Part shown: positions 44,865 to 54,035 of the stretch, piece by piece | Numbering within the stretch: the stretch's first letter is position 1 | Layout of the letters: each line of letters starts with the position of its first letter | Source: CANLBN01 sp050633525 | GTDB taxonomy: Bacteria; Pseudomonadota; Gammaproteobacteria; Pseudomonadales; Cellvibrionaceae | Assembly: GCA_050633525.1 (NCBI GenBank) | Contig: JBOEGR010000020.1 | Span: 99,669 to 163,668, forward strand | DNA length: 64,000 nucleotides | Direction of reading: 5' to 3' | Translations under genes and position numbers: made by a program | The notes under the pieces: generated by a model | What the model saw: the letters and a program-made list of their open reading frames with translations, nothing else | What the model was told of the DNA's origin: nothing | Databases searched by the model: none

Positions 44865-45020
44865 ATGCGCGATAAGATTCGCTTAAACTCATCAGCTGGT
44901 ACAGGTCACTTTTATACCACTGATAAAAACAAACGTACCATGCCTGAAAAAATGGAGATCAAAAAATTTGATCCCGTTGTTCGCAAACATGTGATTTATA
45001 AAGAAGGCAAAATCAAATAA
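44865..45020 (+). CDS. rpmG: 50S ribosomal protein L33
   Basis: A 51-residue ORF: MRDKIRLNSSAGTGHFYTTD, then KNKRTMPEKMEIKKFDPVVR, ending in YKEGKIK. This is the complete L33 sequence, in the zinc-independent form with Ser/Gly in place of the cysteines. AGGAGAG precedes the ATG by 7 bases. It is followed by a strong terminator. Confidence 0.97.
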   Translation: MRDKIRLNSSAGTGHFYTTDKNKRTMPEKMEIKKFDPVVRKHVIYKEGKIK

Positions 45021-45047
45021 GCAGTCCCCTAAAAACTGTTTTACATT

Positions 45048-45071
45048 AACCCGGCGCAAGCCGGGTTTTTT
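45048..45071 (+). terminator. Rho-independent terminator after rpmG
   Basis: AACCCGGC (45048-45055), loop GCAA, GCCGGGTT (45060-45067) and a T run to 45071. It ends the rpmB-rpmG transcript. Confidence 0.95.
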
Positions 45072-45073
45072 AT

Positions 45074-45228
45074 GCCCTCCAGGGATGGAGGGTACATCCA
45101 AAATGCAGGAGCAATTTTGGAGTGTCAGGATGTACGGGCCGGTAAATGCTCCTGCGTGACCGGCACTTCCGCCATCCATGGCGGTCGTATCCCGTGGGCG
45201 CATGGATGCGTAAGAACGGGACACGATG
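45074..45228. repeat. Mosaic of palindromic repeat modules, copy A
   Basis: Successive hairpin modules: CCCTCCAGGGATGGAGGG; GTACATCC...GGATGTAC enclosing CCAAAATGCAGG...ATTTTGG (27-base core 45098-45124); CCGGT...ACCGG; CACTTCCGCCAT...ATGGCGGTCGTA (45164-45189); and TCCCGT...ACGGGA enclosing CGCATGGATGCG. The 27-base and 26-base modules recur at 63064-63261 in a different order. The remainder of the gene-free stretch to mutM (45229-45512) shows nothing I can name. Confidence 0.9.
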
Positions 45229-45512
45229 TTCTAAAATCTCGCACTTAAAGTAAAAGTACAGTTCGGTATACACTACTTCCCAGTAGATATAGATTTTGGG
45301 TCAAAAAATGCTCTTGCATATCTGAATTCAGGTCACTCTTTGTCTTCGAGCGGGGCTCACTGTTCTTAAATATCTCGTGCCAAAAAAAGAAATACAGTGC
45401 AATACCTTTTTGTAATACTCTCGATTTACTTCTCTACACTGAATCCGTTACACTCGCTCTGTCGTATTTTTCTACTCTTCTTTTGTTAATGTTTGATTGA
45501 ACTATTACCACT

Positions 45513-46328
45513 ATGCCAGAGCTCCCCGAAGTTGAAACAACTCGCCGTGGAATTGAACCCCATATAGCGGGTAAAAAGGTGCGCTCGTTAACAGTGCGAC
45601 AATCATCACTACGTTGGCCTATCCCGAAAAATCTTGCTGACTCTATCGTTAATAAAAAATTGCTTGATGTTAGTCGTCGTGGCAAATATCTGTTGCTACG
45701 TTTTTCTAATGGACATCTTATTATTCATCTAGGCATGTCTGGTAGTTTGAGAATTGTAAAAGAAAGTGATGCGCCCCAAAAGCACGATCATGTCGATATT
45801 GTTTTTTCAAAACAGTATTGTTTGCGTTTTCATGATCCCCGACGTTTCGGTGCCGTTTTATGGTCGAGCGAGGACATTGCTGAGCACAAACTGCTGAAAA
45901 ACCTAGGCCCTGAACCGCTATCTGATAACTTTAATTCCGATTATTTATTTTTAAAAAGTCGTAAACGGTCGAAAGATATTAAAACGTTTATTATGGATGC
46001 CAATATTGTTGTAGGCGTTGGCAATATTTATGCTAATGAGGCACTTTTTTCTGCGGGTATTCGCCCCACAAGAGCAGCCGGAAAAGTTACGAAGAAGCAG
46101 TTTGAATTATTGGTGTCGGAAATAAAAATAGTATTAAAGCGATCTATTACTCAAGGCGGCACCACTTTGCGTGATTTTGTTGGTGGCGATGGTAAGCCAG
46201 GTTATTTTGTTCAGCAATTAAACGTTTATGGGCGTGCAGGCTTGGCTTGTAAACAGTGCGAAAAAACGCTTAAGTTAATTCGCCAAGCTCAGCGTGCCAC
46301 AGTATATTGCCCCGCTTGTCAGTCTTAA
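45513..46328 (+). CDS. mutM: Formamidopyrimidine-DNA glycosylase MutM (Fpg)
   Basis: The 271-residue protein has the MPELPEVETTRRGIEP start with catalytic Pro2/Glu3, the conserved Lys in HLGMSGSL region, VGVGNIYANEALFSAGI (about 168-184) and a C-terminal zinc finger with Cys pairs (CKQCEKTLK and CPACQ). It excises 8-oxoguanine and formamidopyrimidines from DNA. It stands alone on the plus strand. Confidence 0.96.
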   Translation: MPELPEVETTRRGIEPHIAGKKVRSLTVRQSSLRWPIPKNLADSIVNKKLLDVSRRGKYLLLRFSNGHLIIHLGMSGSLRIVKESDAPQKHDHVDIVFSKQYCLRFHDPRRFGAVLWSSEDIAEHKLLKNLGPEPLSDNFNSDYLFLKSRKRSKDIKTFIMDANIVVGVGNIYANEALFSAGIRPTRAAGKVTKKQFELLVSEIKIVLKRSITQGGTTLRDFVGGDGKPGYFVQQLNVYGRAGLACKQCEKTLKLIRQAQRATVYCPACQS

Positions 46329-46439
46329 TTAGATAACCCTATCTCTAACTATTAATGGTTAACTACTTTTGGTTAGCCAATAGTGGTAATAGCCACATTT
46401 TCTAAATAGGCGTTTAATGCTCGCCTGTTCCATCTTGTT

Positions 46440-46536
46440 TAGGAACCTCTGATTGACCTCGAATGACTTCTGCGTGAGTCTAAAATCCGTTTAGGCCAGA
46501 NNCCAGAAGTTATCCGAGGTTAATTAGAGGTTCCTA
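46440..46536. repeat. 97-base long near-perfect hairpin (MITE-like)
   Basis: Left arm 46440-46472 begins TAGGAACCTCTGATTGACC and right arm 46504-46536 ends TTAGAGGTTCCTA; 33 bases pair with only a few mismatches, nearly all of them G-T pairs that remain wobble pairs in RNA. An inner stem GTCTAAA/TTTAGGC sits in the loop. Two N (46501-46502) interrupt the loop side. No ORF lies inside. It lies in the 317-base gap between mutM and the haloperoxidase gene; the rest of that gap holds nothing else I can name. Confidence 0.85.
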
Positions 46537-46648
46537 TAGTTCAAAATTTCATTCAAGAGTAGGTACTTATCTTTGTGGTTGATCGCAGTCATTCTCGATG
46601 ACTGGAAGATGGAATCTTTCTATTCATTCACATTAAAGGATCTTATTG

Positions 46649-48739
46649 ATGAAAATTAACTTTTCAGAACCTACACCCTCTGGCTCATCTCGAGCAAAAT
46701 TAGCAAAGTTTCAGCGTGATTTAGCGACAGAGGTTGCTCGCTTAACTCCGCAGGCCCTCACCCAAGCCAACAATGAAGAAACCGATTCTTCCAGCGATAA
46801 AAATAACGCTAGCTACCCAGCAAGTTTTACAAAAGGTTTGGCGCATGATGACAATGGTTTGCTTGAAAATAGTAAAGATTATCATGACTTTGTAGAAGCG
46901 ATTAACTCTCCGGATAGTGCTTTGTTTGATAGTCATGTACGCAGTGCGGTAGAGGCGGGCAAAACATTTAATTGTCAGTTTGATGGTAATGACATTGAAT
47001 GGCGCGGTTGGGAGAGTCCACGTTCTGGGCATGTTTATGAGTTAGAAGGCTTAGATTGTGGCGCAGTGGGTATGGCGCCGGCACCAAGAGTAAGTTCAAG
47101 TGAAATGGCAGCAGAGATGGCCGAAGTATATGGTCTGGCAATTTTAAGAGACGTTCCTTTTTCAGAAATTCAAAAAGGGACAGGTAAGCAGCTTTGCGAA
47201 GGGGGTGGTGATGCAAAACTCAATGCAAACGAAGTTGTCAACTTGTTGGCCGACATGCCTTTTTATGATGGTAATAACCTTGTTTCTTCTACGCCTTTGC
47301 ATGTGGATGATTCTGGCTTTAATCATTTTGAGCGTAACCGGCGCTTGGCTAGAACAGATAGCTTGAGTGGAGGCTTGTCGACCGATAATGTATTTCGTGG
47401 CTCCACACCCGGTGCCATGGCTGGACCTTATATTTCACAGTTTATGTTGGCTGGAACCACTAGTTTAGTCGGAGGTACGGGGGGCGTTCCCAGTTATCCA
47501 GGCAAAAAAAGTAACTTTGATGCCGAAGATGGTTATATTGGTTATGGTAATCAAATTATTGATCAAAGAGTGTTGGTCCATAAGCCATGCTTAGATTACA
47601 TGACCGATTGGACTTCGTGGTTGGATGTACAAAATGGAGCAAACTTAAAAGGCGCCGATCTTTTTACTGATGAAAGGCGATTCATTACAACGCCCCGAGA
47701 CCTTGCGACCTATGTCCATTTCGATGCTCTTTACCAAGCTTACTTAAATGCTTGTCTGATTTTATTAGGTAATGGCACTCCGACATCGAAAGGTTTTCCA
47801 GAAAAAAGTATTACAGGAAAGCGTGATGCTTTCGCTACTTTTGGTGGTCCACATATTCTATCCCTTGTTACGGAGGTTGCCACTCGATGTTTGAAAGCTG
47901 TCCGCCGTCAGAAATTTAATTATCATCGCCGTGCTCGTCCAGAAGTCATGGGTGGGCGTTTGAGTTTGATGGCAAGCCAGCAGCAAAGTTGCATCGATGC
48001 TTTGGGTTGTTTTGCGCCGGCTTTTGAAAATATGTTGAATGAAATACCAGAAGGTTTAAGAGAGGCTATTGTTGAGCATAATGTCCTACAAAACCAAGCT
48101 GCCATGGCATCCATGAGAAGGGTTGATTGTACCGCTGGTCCTAGTTCTCCCACTTGTATGACAGATGCTTTATTTGATAGTAATAATTTATTGCTGCCTA
48201 TGGCATTTCCTGAAGGTTCGCCGATGCATCCTGCTTATGGTGCCGGTCATGCAACGGTTGCGGGTGGCTGTGTCACTATGTTGAAAGCATTTTTTGATAT
48301 GTTTGATGACTGTGACAGCGGTAAGTTAAGGATTTTAAAATTGGGTGATAAAGATTATTTTGTGCCCAATGCTGATGGCACGAAGTTAAAAAACGTGGAT
48401 GATGTGCCCTTAACCGTTCAAGGTGAGCTAGATAAATTAGCTGCGAATATTTCTATTGGCCGCAATATGGCGGGTGTGCATTACTACTCTGATTATTATG
48501 ACTCCTTAAGAATGGGTGAGCGAGTGGCTGTGGGTATCTTGCTGCAGCAAATGCCTACTTATGGTGAGCGTGTCGATGTGCGCTTTAATTCTTTTGATGG
48601 TGACTTGATTACCATTAGCGGTGAAGCAGGGGATTGTCCGTCCTTGGTGGTGATGGATAAAACAGGTACCCCAATTTCATCGGGTGCATGGTGGTTACGA
48701 CATGTACCAGGACAAGCCTTATCAGAAGATCAAATATAG
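46649..48739 (+). CDS. Vanadium-dependent haloperoxidase
   Basis: The 696-residue protein has the vanadate site of algal-type bromoperoxidases. K422 and R430 lie in KFNYHRRARPE, H527 and H534 in HPAYGAGHATVAGG, and R605 and H611 in SIGRNMAGVHYYSD. The spacings (8, 7 and 6) equal those of the Corallina enzyme as I remember it (K398/R406, H478/H485, R545/H551). The vanadate-contacting Ser of algal PSGH is Ala532 here. The enzyme oxidises bromide or chloride with peroxide, giving hypohalous acid. No signal peptide is visible. ATG 46649 is used because AAAGGA lies upstream; TTG 46646 is adjacent. Likely a single-gene unit; it ends in a hairpin terminator. Confidence 0.92.
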   Translation: MKINFSEPTPSGSSRAKLAKFQRDLATEVARLTPQALTQANNEETDSSSDKNNASYPASFTKGLAHDDNGLLENSKDYHDFVEAINSPDSALFDSHVRSAVEAGKTFNCQFDGNDIEWRGWESPRSGHVYELEGLDCGAVGMAPAPRVSSSEMAAEMAEVYGLAILRDVPFSEIQKGTGKQLCEGGGDAKLNANEVVNLLADMPFYDGNNLVSSTPLHVDDSGFNHFERNRRLARTDSLSGGLSTDNVFRGSTPGAMAGPYISQFMLAGTTSLVGGTGGVPSYPGKKSNFDAEDGYIGYGNQIIDQRVLVHKPCLDYMTDWTSWLDVQNGANLKGADLFTDERRFITTPRDLATYVHFDALYQAYLNACLILLGNGTPTSKGFPEKSITGKRDAFATFGGPHILSLVTEVATRCLKAVRRQKFNYHRRARPEVMGGRLSLMASQQQSCIDALGCFAPAFENMLNEIPEGLREAIVEHNVLQNQAAMASMRRVDCTAGPSSPTCMTDALFDSNNLLLPMAFPEGSPMHPAYGAGHATVAGGCVTMLKAFFDMFDDCDSGKLRILKLGDKDYFVPNADGTKLKNVDDVPLTVQGELDKLAANISIGRNMAGVHYYSDYYDSLRMGERVAVGILLQQMPTYGERVDVRFNSFDGDLITISGEAGDCPSLVVMDKTGTPISSGAWWLRHVPGQALSEDQI

Positions 48740-48795
48740 TGCTTTATATTTGATCATGAGTTGTCCTTGCTCATTGCTTGCCGTTGAGACCACAG

Positions 48796-48830
48796 CAATC
48801 TACCGGATGGAAGTCGGGTAGATTGTTTGT
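48796..48830 (+). terminator. Putative terminator after the haloperoxidase gene
   Basis: CAATCTACC (48796-48804) pairs with GGTAGATTG (48817-48825) around a 12-base loop, followed by a short T-rich tract TTTGT. The weak T run lowers confidence. Confidence 0.55.
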
Positions 48831-48956
48831 GTAAATGCCTCTTTTTCTACCATTCTTTTTGCAGTTTTCATTTCTATCAACCATACTGCTAGGGTTTCTG
48901 CTCTACCCGTTTTATCTTATAGCGGGCAAGCACTATTTTAATACTACGAGGCCAAT

Positions 48957-49730
48957 ATGAAAAAGACCCTCTCAACTGCTTTGTTTTCTTTAATTACTGT
49001 AAGCGCCAGCTTGTTTAGCACAGGAAGTTACAGCGTTCCTTTAATTGATGTGTATGTCACCGTAGGTGAGTGGCAACCCGATTATTCTGGTGATATCGGT
49101 ATCAACGATAATACGGCGACCCTTGAAGAGTTAGGCTTTGATGATGATAGCCACAATACCTTTAGTCTAGTATTTAAGCACCCGATACCCGGTATCCCTA
49201 ATGCAAAAATTCGTCACAGTGATATTTCAACCAGCGCCAGTGGTACGCTAGAGCGCAGTTTAGAATTTAATGATATTACTTTTAGTGCAAGTGAAGATGT
49301 TGAAACAGATCTTGACCTTACCCATACCGACTTTACCTTATTTTATTCGCCGTTAAATAACTGGATACAGATTGACCTGGGTTTAACAGGCCGTCGTTTT
49401 GATGCGGAAGGTACTATTACAGGTAGTGTTAATGGTACAGAAAGCGAAACCTTTGACGAGTGGGTTCCCATGCTCTATCTCGGTGCTCGTTTTGAGCTTC
49501 CTCTCAGTGGTTTGTATGCTGATGCGACCCTGAATACCGTCAATTATGATGGTAATGAAGTGTCTGATTTAACCGCCGCTGTAGGTTATGCTTTTGATTT
49601 AACGGCAGTCGATATTGTGGCAGAGGTAGGCTATCGAACCTTTACCTTCAAGCTGGATGAAGACGATAACGATATTGGTGCTGACCTTGAGTTGGATGGC
49701 CTTTACTTTAATCTTGGCTTCCAGTTTTAG
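48957..49730 (+). CDS. TIGR04219-type outer-membrane beta-barrel protein
   Basis: The 257-residue protein has a signal peptide (MKKTLSTALFSLITVSASLF, cleaved near SYS) and begins its mature part with VPLIDVYVTVGEWQPDYSGD, the usual start of the TIGR04219 family. Alternating strands follow and it ends in LYFNLGFQF with terminal Phe. Function unknown; probably an eight- to ten-stranded barrel. It follows the haloperoxidase gene after 217 bases and a hairpin, so co-transcription is doubtful. Confidence 0.8.
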   Translation: MKKTLSTALFSLITVSASLFSTGSYSVPLIDVYVTVGEWQPDYSGDIGINDNTATLEELGFDDDSHNTFSLVFKHPIPGIPNAKIRHSDISTSASGTLERSLEFNDITFSASEDVETDLDLTHTDFTLFYSPLNNWIQIDLGLTGRRFDAEGTITGSVNGTESETFDEWVPMLYLGARFELPLSGLYADATLNTVNYDGNEVSDLTAAVGYAFDLTAVDIVAEVGYRTFTFKLDEDDNDIGADLELDGLYFNLGFQF

Positions 49731-49931
49731 CGTTAGTTTATGGCGCTATTTACAGCCTTATGTAGGTAGCGTTTATAGGTATGGTGCAAATGAATGGCGA
49801 GCCGACTGATTCATCATGCTTTGCTCATTTATAATACACATATATAAGAAGATCGGTAATGATGTAATATTGATCTTGATAAAAATGAGTAATACGTCAC
49901 ATTTTTTGCTGTAATTCTCTATACTTAGGGG

Positions 49932-52772
49932 ATGACAGCTCCCACTTCACATTCTGGGCAATTAGGCCTCGATCGTCACCACCTCCACAATGTTCGCAGT
50001 GCGTTTCTGAAATTGAACCAAGCGCGCCTAGATCTTGCTCGAGATAGTTTGGGAGAACTCCAACAGATCTTTCTTGATGTGTTGCCCATGCTCTTTCACT
50101 ATAACCACCCCATGTTGCCTGGTTATATTTCACGCAATACGCCATTGGGTCTTTATGGTTTTAAGCCATCTGAAGAGCAGCTACAGCAATTACGCCGTCT
50201 GACCAGAAGCTTTCAAGCTAATCGGGATGCGCGACAGCAAGCCGATATATTATCTCTGTTCTCAATGGGTAGTTTTGGAACCATCGCGCAAAATAGTAAG
50301 AGTGATATTGACCTTTGGTTGTGTCACCGACCCGATTTAAGTCGAGATGCTTTGTTAGTTTTGGAAAAGAAATGCAAAAGTATTAGCTTGTGGGCGAAGA
50401 AGCTAAATCTTGAAGTGACTATTTTTTTGATGAACCATCAGACCTACCACTCGGAAAAGAAAAGAGACTTTAATCACGATGCCAGCGGTAGTACCCAGCA
50501 TTATTTACTCTTGGATGAATTCTACCGTACAGCTATACATTTGGGCGGCCAGTTGCCTGCATGGGTTTTTATCCGTTCAGAGCAAGAGCCGCATTATGAA
50601 GCCTGCCAGCATACCTTGCAGCAACAAAGGCTATTGCCCGAAGCGAATTTAATTGATTTTGGTACCTTGCAACAGGTTCCCGCAGGGGAGTTTATTAGCT
50701 CTGCAATATGGCAGCTTTATAAAGCCATTGATTCGCCCTATAAATCGATTCTCAAATTATTAATATTAGAGATTTATTGTCAAAGTTTTGAGGATCAGAC
50801 ACTACTATCGAGTTTGTTTAAAGATCAGCTTCATGCGGTTGACCGTTATCGCATCATTCATCATTGGGATGTCGATCCTTATTTACAAACTTACTATTTT
50901 ATTGAAGATTATTTGTTATCGACACAACAGTCTCAGCGTTTAGAATTTTTGAGGCGTTGCTTTTATTTTAAGTTGGAGCAACCCCTAACCGGAGGGGTGG
51001 AAATTTCTACTCGTTCAGGGATGTTGCTTGAGATGACAAAAGTATGGGGTTGGGATAGCGAGTACCTATCGCATTTAGATAATCATACGCGTTGGTCATT
51101 AAGTGACGTGTTAGAAGAAAGGCGTCTCATTATTAATGAGCTTAATCATAGTTATCATTTGATTATGGATTTTTTTCGTACACAAAAAATTTCTATGCAT
51201 GCGTCTAATCGCGAGCTTAATGTCTTGGGTCGTAAACTACATGCGGCATTCTCTAGGCGAGCAGGAAAGATTGAGTGGGTTAATCCTTTATCGTCCAAAA
51301 ATATATCAGAAGCAGTATTGGTTGTTCAAAAACAGAGTGATCCCGCATTGTGGTCTGCATTTGATATTCAAGGAAATATCATTGCAAAAAAATCAACGCC
51401 AGTAGAATTGATTACATGGCTTCATTGTAATCAGGTGATGATTTCAGCAAGTCGCTTGTGCTTTTTTGATGACGATACCTATAGTACTGATGGGGATGTC
51501 AATGAAGGCCAAAATAAAAATTTTAAAAATTACTATGCTGAAAATAAAATGGACTCGAGGCTATTGCAGTCTTTGCGTCGTTTAATCAGTTCGTTAATCT
51601 CATTACCCTTAAAAGTTGCCAATCATGAGGTGTTTGAAAAAGGTTGTCGCTTAAATCAGTTGTTATTGTTTGTAGATTATCGTCCAGATCAACAGCATTC
51701 CATTTATAATACCTCTGATAATATAGATATCACACGTTTAAAATGTAAAGTGGATATATTGTCGATTAATAGTTGGAATGAGATTATTTGTGATAGTAAA
51801 GAGGGTGCGTTGTTAGATACTTTGTTAGAAATCTATATGCGTTCGATGCAAGATGAACAAATTGATATCAAAACCGATGTTTTATGTAATCACCCCGATC
51901 GTTTTTTTCAACAAAAAATTCGTCAAACAATAGATACTCTATTTAAAGGGGTTTTATCTTTCTTTAAGCACAATTCGTCTGGACGATTTATTAGTTACAT
52001 TAATGGTCGTTATTTGCTTGTCCACCTTCATGATCAGAGATCTGTGATCAAATGGTTGTCTAGTGATGATGAACTTAAATCTTTATTAAGTTCTGCTATG
52101 CCATATTATAGTCCTATCGGTTTTGACCGGCATACCATGTCTCATCATCCCCTCGCTATATTTGCACAAGAGCATGGCCCAGAATCAATACAAGTTTTTT
52201 ATCGCTTGCGCGGACAGCAGGCAGATATTACTTTAATCGATGAATTTGGTACTTGGTATAATTGTACTATGCCTTACTTACAGGGAAGAAGTTCATTGCA
52301 GCCCTTGCATCGTTTCTTACGGGCAGTGAACGAGAGGCGCCATGATCAACCGGCAACAGATATTGGCCCGTTCGATATTCTTCCCATCACTTTTTCTGAA
52401 GTGTTTCATGCTCATGATGACTGGCGCTTAGAACGCAGCAGCGTAAGTTCACAAGTTGACGAGAGAGCGGGCCTATCTATTCATGCCGTAGCGGAATGTG
52501 TTGATAAAAAATATGTATTCACATTCTACGTGGACGAACTGGAATTCTCAGAAGTGGATGAAGGTGCGGGTGTTTATAAGCGCTTAGCTGCATTCATCAA
52601 GAAAGAACAGACACAACATCAATCTATCAGTCCATATTATATTAGTGATTTAGATCTCTCAAAATGTCGTTTACAGTTTTCTTTCACAGGGGAGTTGAAT
52701 ACCTCTCATTACTTAATGATGAAAACCTATCTCGAAGAAAAAATCGATAGGGCCTTAAATAAAATAATGTAG
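49932..52772 (+). CDS. cyaA: Class I adenylate cyclase CyaA
   Basis: The 946-residue protein has the class I catalytic half: HNVRSAFLKLNQARLDLARD near residue 20, SMGSFGTIAQNSKSDIDLWLC (about 111-131, with the catalytic Ser/Asp pair) and VTIFLMNHQTYHSEKKRDF. A C-terminal regulatory half follows. It makes cAMP from ATP, feeding Crp/Vfr-type control, which in Pseudomonas is linked to the Pil-Chp system found here. It is convergent with cyaY. Confidence 0.95.
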   Translation: MTAPTSHSGQLGLDRHHLHNVRSAFLKLNQARLDLARDSLGELQQIFLDVLPMLFHYNHPMLPGYISRNTPLGLYGFKPSEEQLQQLRRLTRSFQANRDARQQADILSLFSMGSFGTIAQNSKSDIDLWLCHRPDLSRDALLVLEKKCKSISLWAKKLNLEVTIFLMNHQTYHSEKKRDFNHDASGSTQHYLLLDEFYRTAIHLGGQLPAWVFIRSEQEPHYEACQHTLQQQRLLPEANLIDFGTLQQVPAGEFISSAIWQLYKAIDSPYKSILKLLILEIYCQSFEDQTLLSSLFKDQLHAVDRYRIIHHWDVDPYLQTYYFIEDYLLSTQQSQRLEFLRRCFYFKLEQPLTGGVEISTRSGMLLEMTKVWGWDSEYLSHLDNHTRWSLSDVLEERRLIINELNHSYHLIMDFFRTQKISMHASNRELNVLGRKLHAAFSRRAGKIEWVNPLSSKNISEAVLVVQKQSDPALWSAFDIQGNIIAKKSTPVELITWLHCNQVMISASRLCFFDDDTYSTDGDVNEGQNKNFKNYYAENKMDSRLLQSLRRLISSLISLPLKVANHEVFEKGCRLNQLLLFVDYRPDQQHSIYNTSDNIDITRLKCKVDILSINSWNEIICDSKEGALLDTLLEIYMRSMQDEQIDIKTDVLCNHPDRFFQQKIRQTIDTLFKGVLSFFKHNSSGRFISYINGRYLLVHLHDQRSVIKWLSSDDELKSLLSSAMPYYSPIGFDRHTMSHHPLAIFAQEHGPESIQVFYRLRGQQADITLIDEFGTWYNCTMPYLQGRSSLQPLHRFLRAVNERRHDQPATDIGPFDILPITFSEVFHAHDDWRLERSSVSSQVDERAGLSIHAVAECVDKKYVFTFYVDELEFSEVDEGAGVYKRLAAFIKKEQTQHQSISPYYISDLDLSKCRLQFSFTGELNTSHYLMMKTYLEEKIDRALNKIM

Positions 52773-52815
52773 TCGCACTTAAATAAAAGTCGCTTATGGT
52801 TTGTTCAGGGTTTCC

Positions 52816-53184
52816 TTAAGTAAAAGGGTCAAAATGAATATCCATTTTGGTTTGTTCGCTACAGGTTCTAGATAATAATTGATCTAACGTTTCTTCTGTC
52901 TTGGTGCAGCGCCAATGACCTTCTACATAAATACAATGAAATCCACCTGATTTTGCAGCGACCCATATTTGTTGCGTGGCTGCTTGTCGAGAAATAATAA
53001 CTTGCGTGTCAGTATCCTCTAAAAAAATAGTTAAAACACCGCCCGTATTTTCATAATCCATTGGCGCATCACGTTCTTCTGCAAAACGATCAACCGCTTC
53101 TTCTATTTGTTCGTATAGTGCTTCTGCTTTTTCACGATACTCTCCATCACTGATAAAGGCATCATTAGTAAGGGTGTCATTCAT
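52816..53184 (-). CDS. cyaY: Iron donor protein CyaY (frataxin)
   Basis: The 122-residue frataxin-fold protein has an acidic first helix (YREKAEALYEQIEEAVDRF), then GGVLTIFLEDTDTQVIISRQ and QQIWVAAKSGGFHC, the frataxin sheet. Family knowledge: binds iron and modulates iron-sulfur cluster assembly through IscS. It has a slightly long N-terminus. It is paired with a small membrane-protein gene five bases upstream. Confidence 0.93.
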   Translation of the reverse strand: MNDTLTNDAFISDGEYREKAEALYEQIEEAVDRFAEERDAPMDYENTGGVLTIFLEDTDTQVIISRQAATQQIWVAAKSGGFHCIYVEGHWRCTKTEETLDQLLSRTCSEQTKMDIHFDPFT

Positions 53185-53189
53185 AAAAT

Positions 53190-53609
53190 TTATAACTCAT
53201 CTTTATGTTGTGTTCGTATATAAACAAGGGCGAAAATAGCTCCGGCAATAATGGTTTCAATAATACCTCCTAGTATCCAGCCAGCCAGCAGGCTCATGGG
53301 AATGGGCATGACAGCGTAGTAGACAAGAGACACGGAACTCATTAGTAAACCGATTACAAGGCCATAAGTAGCGCCGTCCTTGAAATTTGTTTGACAGCGA
53401 GTAAAAGTAAATAGCAGGCAAAAAATAAAGGAGAATAATAATTGCCCAGCAAACATCCACGCAAAATAGGATTCCATTTCAGCTTCAGGCCGCCATAAAT
53501 GAGCGGTAGCGATGTAATCCCCCTTCAACATAATCCCATGGAATACCCATTCATAGAGCGTGATAAAAACGGCAACAATAATAAAGCCGAGCCAAAAACG
53601 TTTGTTCAT
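53190..53609 (-). CDS. Hypothetical four-helix inner-membrane protein
   Basis: The 139-residue protein has four transmembrane segments (about 4-24, 46-68, 78-100 and 108-130) and starts MNKRFWLGFIIVAVF. No family is recognised with certainty; it is not part of the usual cyaY-lptM neighbourhood that I recall. It is five bases upstream of cyaY and therefore probably co-transcribed with it. Confidence 0.6.
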   Translation of the reverse strand: MNKRFWLGFIIVAVFITLYEWVFHGIMLKGDYIATAHLWRPEAEMESYFAWMFAGQLLFSFIFCLLFTFTRCQTNFKDGATYGLVIGLLMSSVSLVYYAVMPIPMSLLAGWILGGIIETIIAGAIFALVYIRTQHKDEL

Positions 53610-53774
53610 GATCTTGTCCTCTCTGATAGTTCTTATCCTAGGTATATTGAGTCTGGTCTATCGCTAGCTTGGATTATTTTGCAAAGTATACCTCTGCGCT
53701 TGTGATTCTGCTATTGCTTGGATATTTAATACTCTAAGCGGTATACTAGAACCTGCTAAGAGATTGAATTTAAA

Positions 53775-54014
53775 ATGAAAAATACCTCTATTACTGCATT
53801 TGCAGCCACATTGTCTATTAGGCTATTGCGTGCCTGCTGTACACCCTTCACGTTGCTTGTTTTTATGGCTGCTACGCTGGTTGCTTGTGGTCAAACAGGC
53901 CCTTTGTTGTTAGCTAATGATGAGCCAAGCCAAGCAGCCCAAGCGAAACCTAAGAACGCCAAGGTTAAACAAGTGCAAGGCAGTGATACACCCCCTCTTA
54001 ACATCACACAATAA
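53775..54014 (+). CDS. lptM: LPS translocon maturation chaperone LptM (YifL-like lipoprotein)
   Basis: The 79-residue lipoprotein has a lipobox in TLVACGQTGPLLLA (Cys about residue 39); the CGQ-x-GPL-x-L block after the cysteine is the LptM signature. The tail is Lys/Ala/Gln rich. Known role: assists folding of the LptD/LptE translocon. The N-terminal segment is longer than usual. It precedes lysA by 21 bases, the conserved order. Confidence 0.88.
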   Translation: MKNTSITAFAATLSIRLLRACCTPFTLLVFMAATLVACGQTGPLLLANDEPSQAAQAKPKNAKVKQVQGSDTPPLNITQ

Positions 54015-54035
54015 ACTACGAATACAGATTTCATC

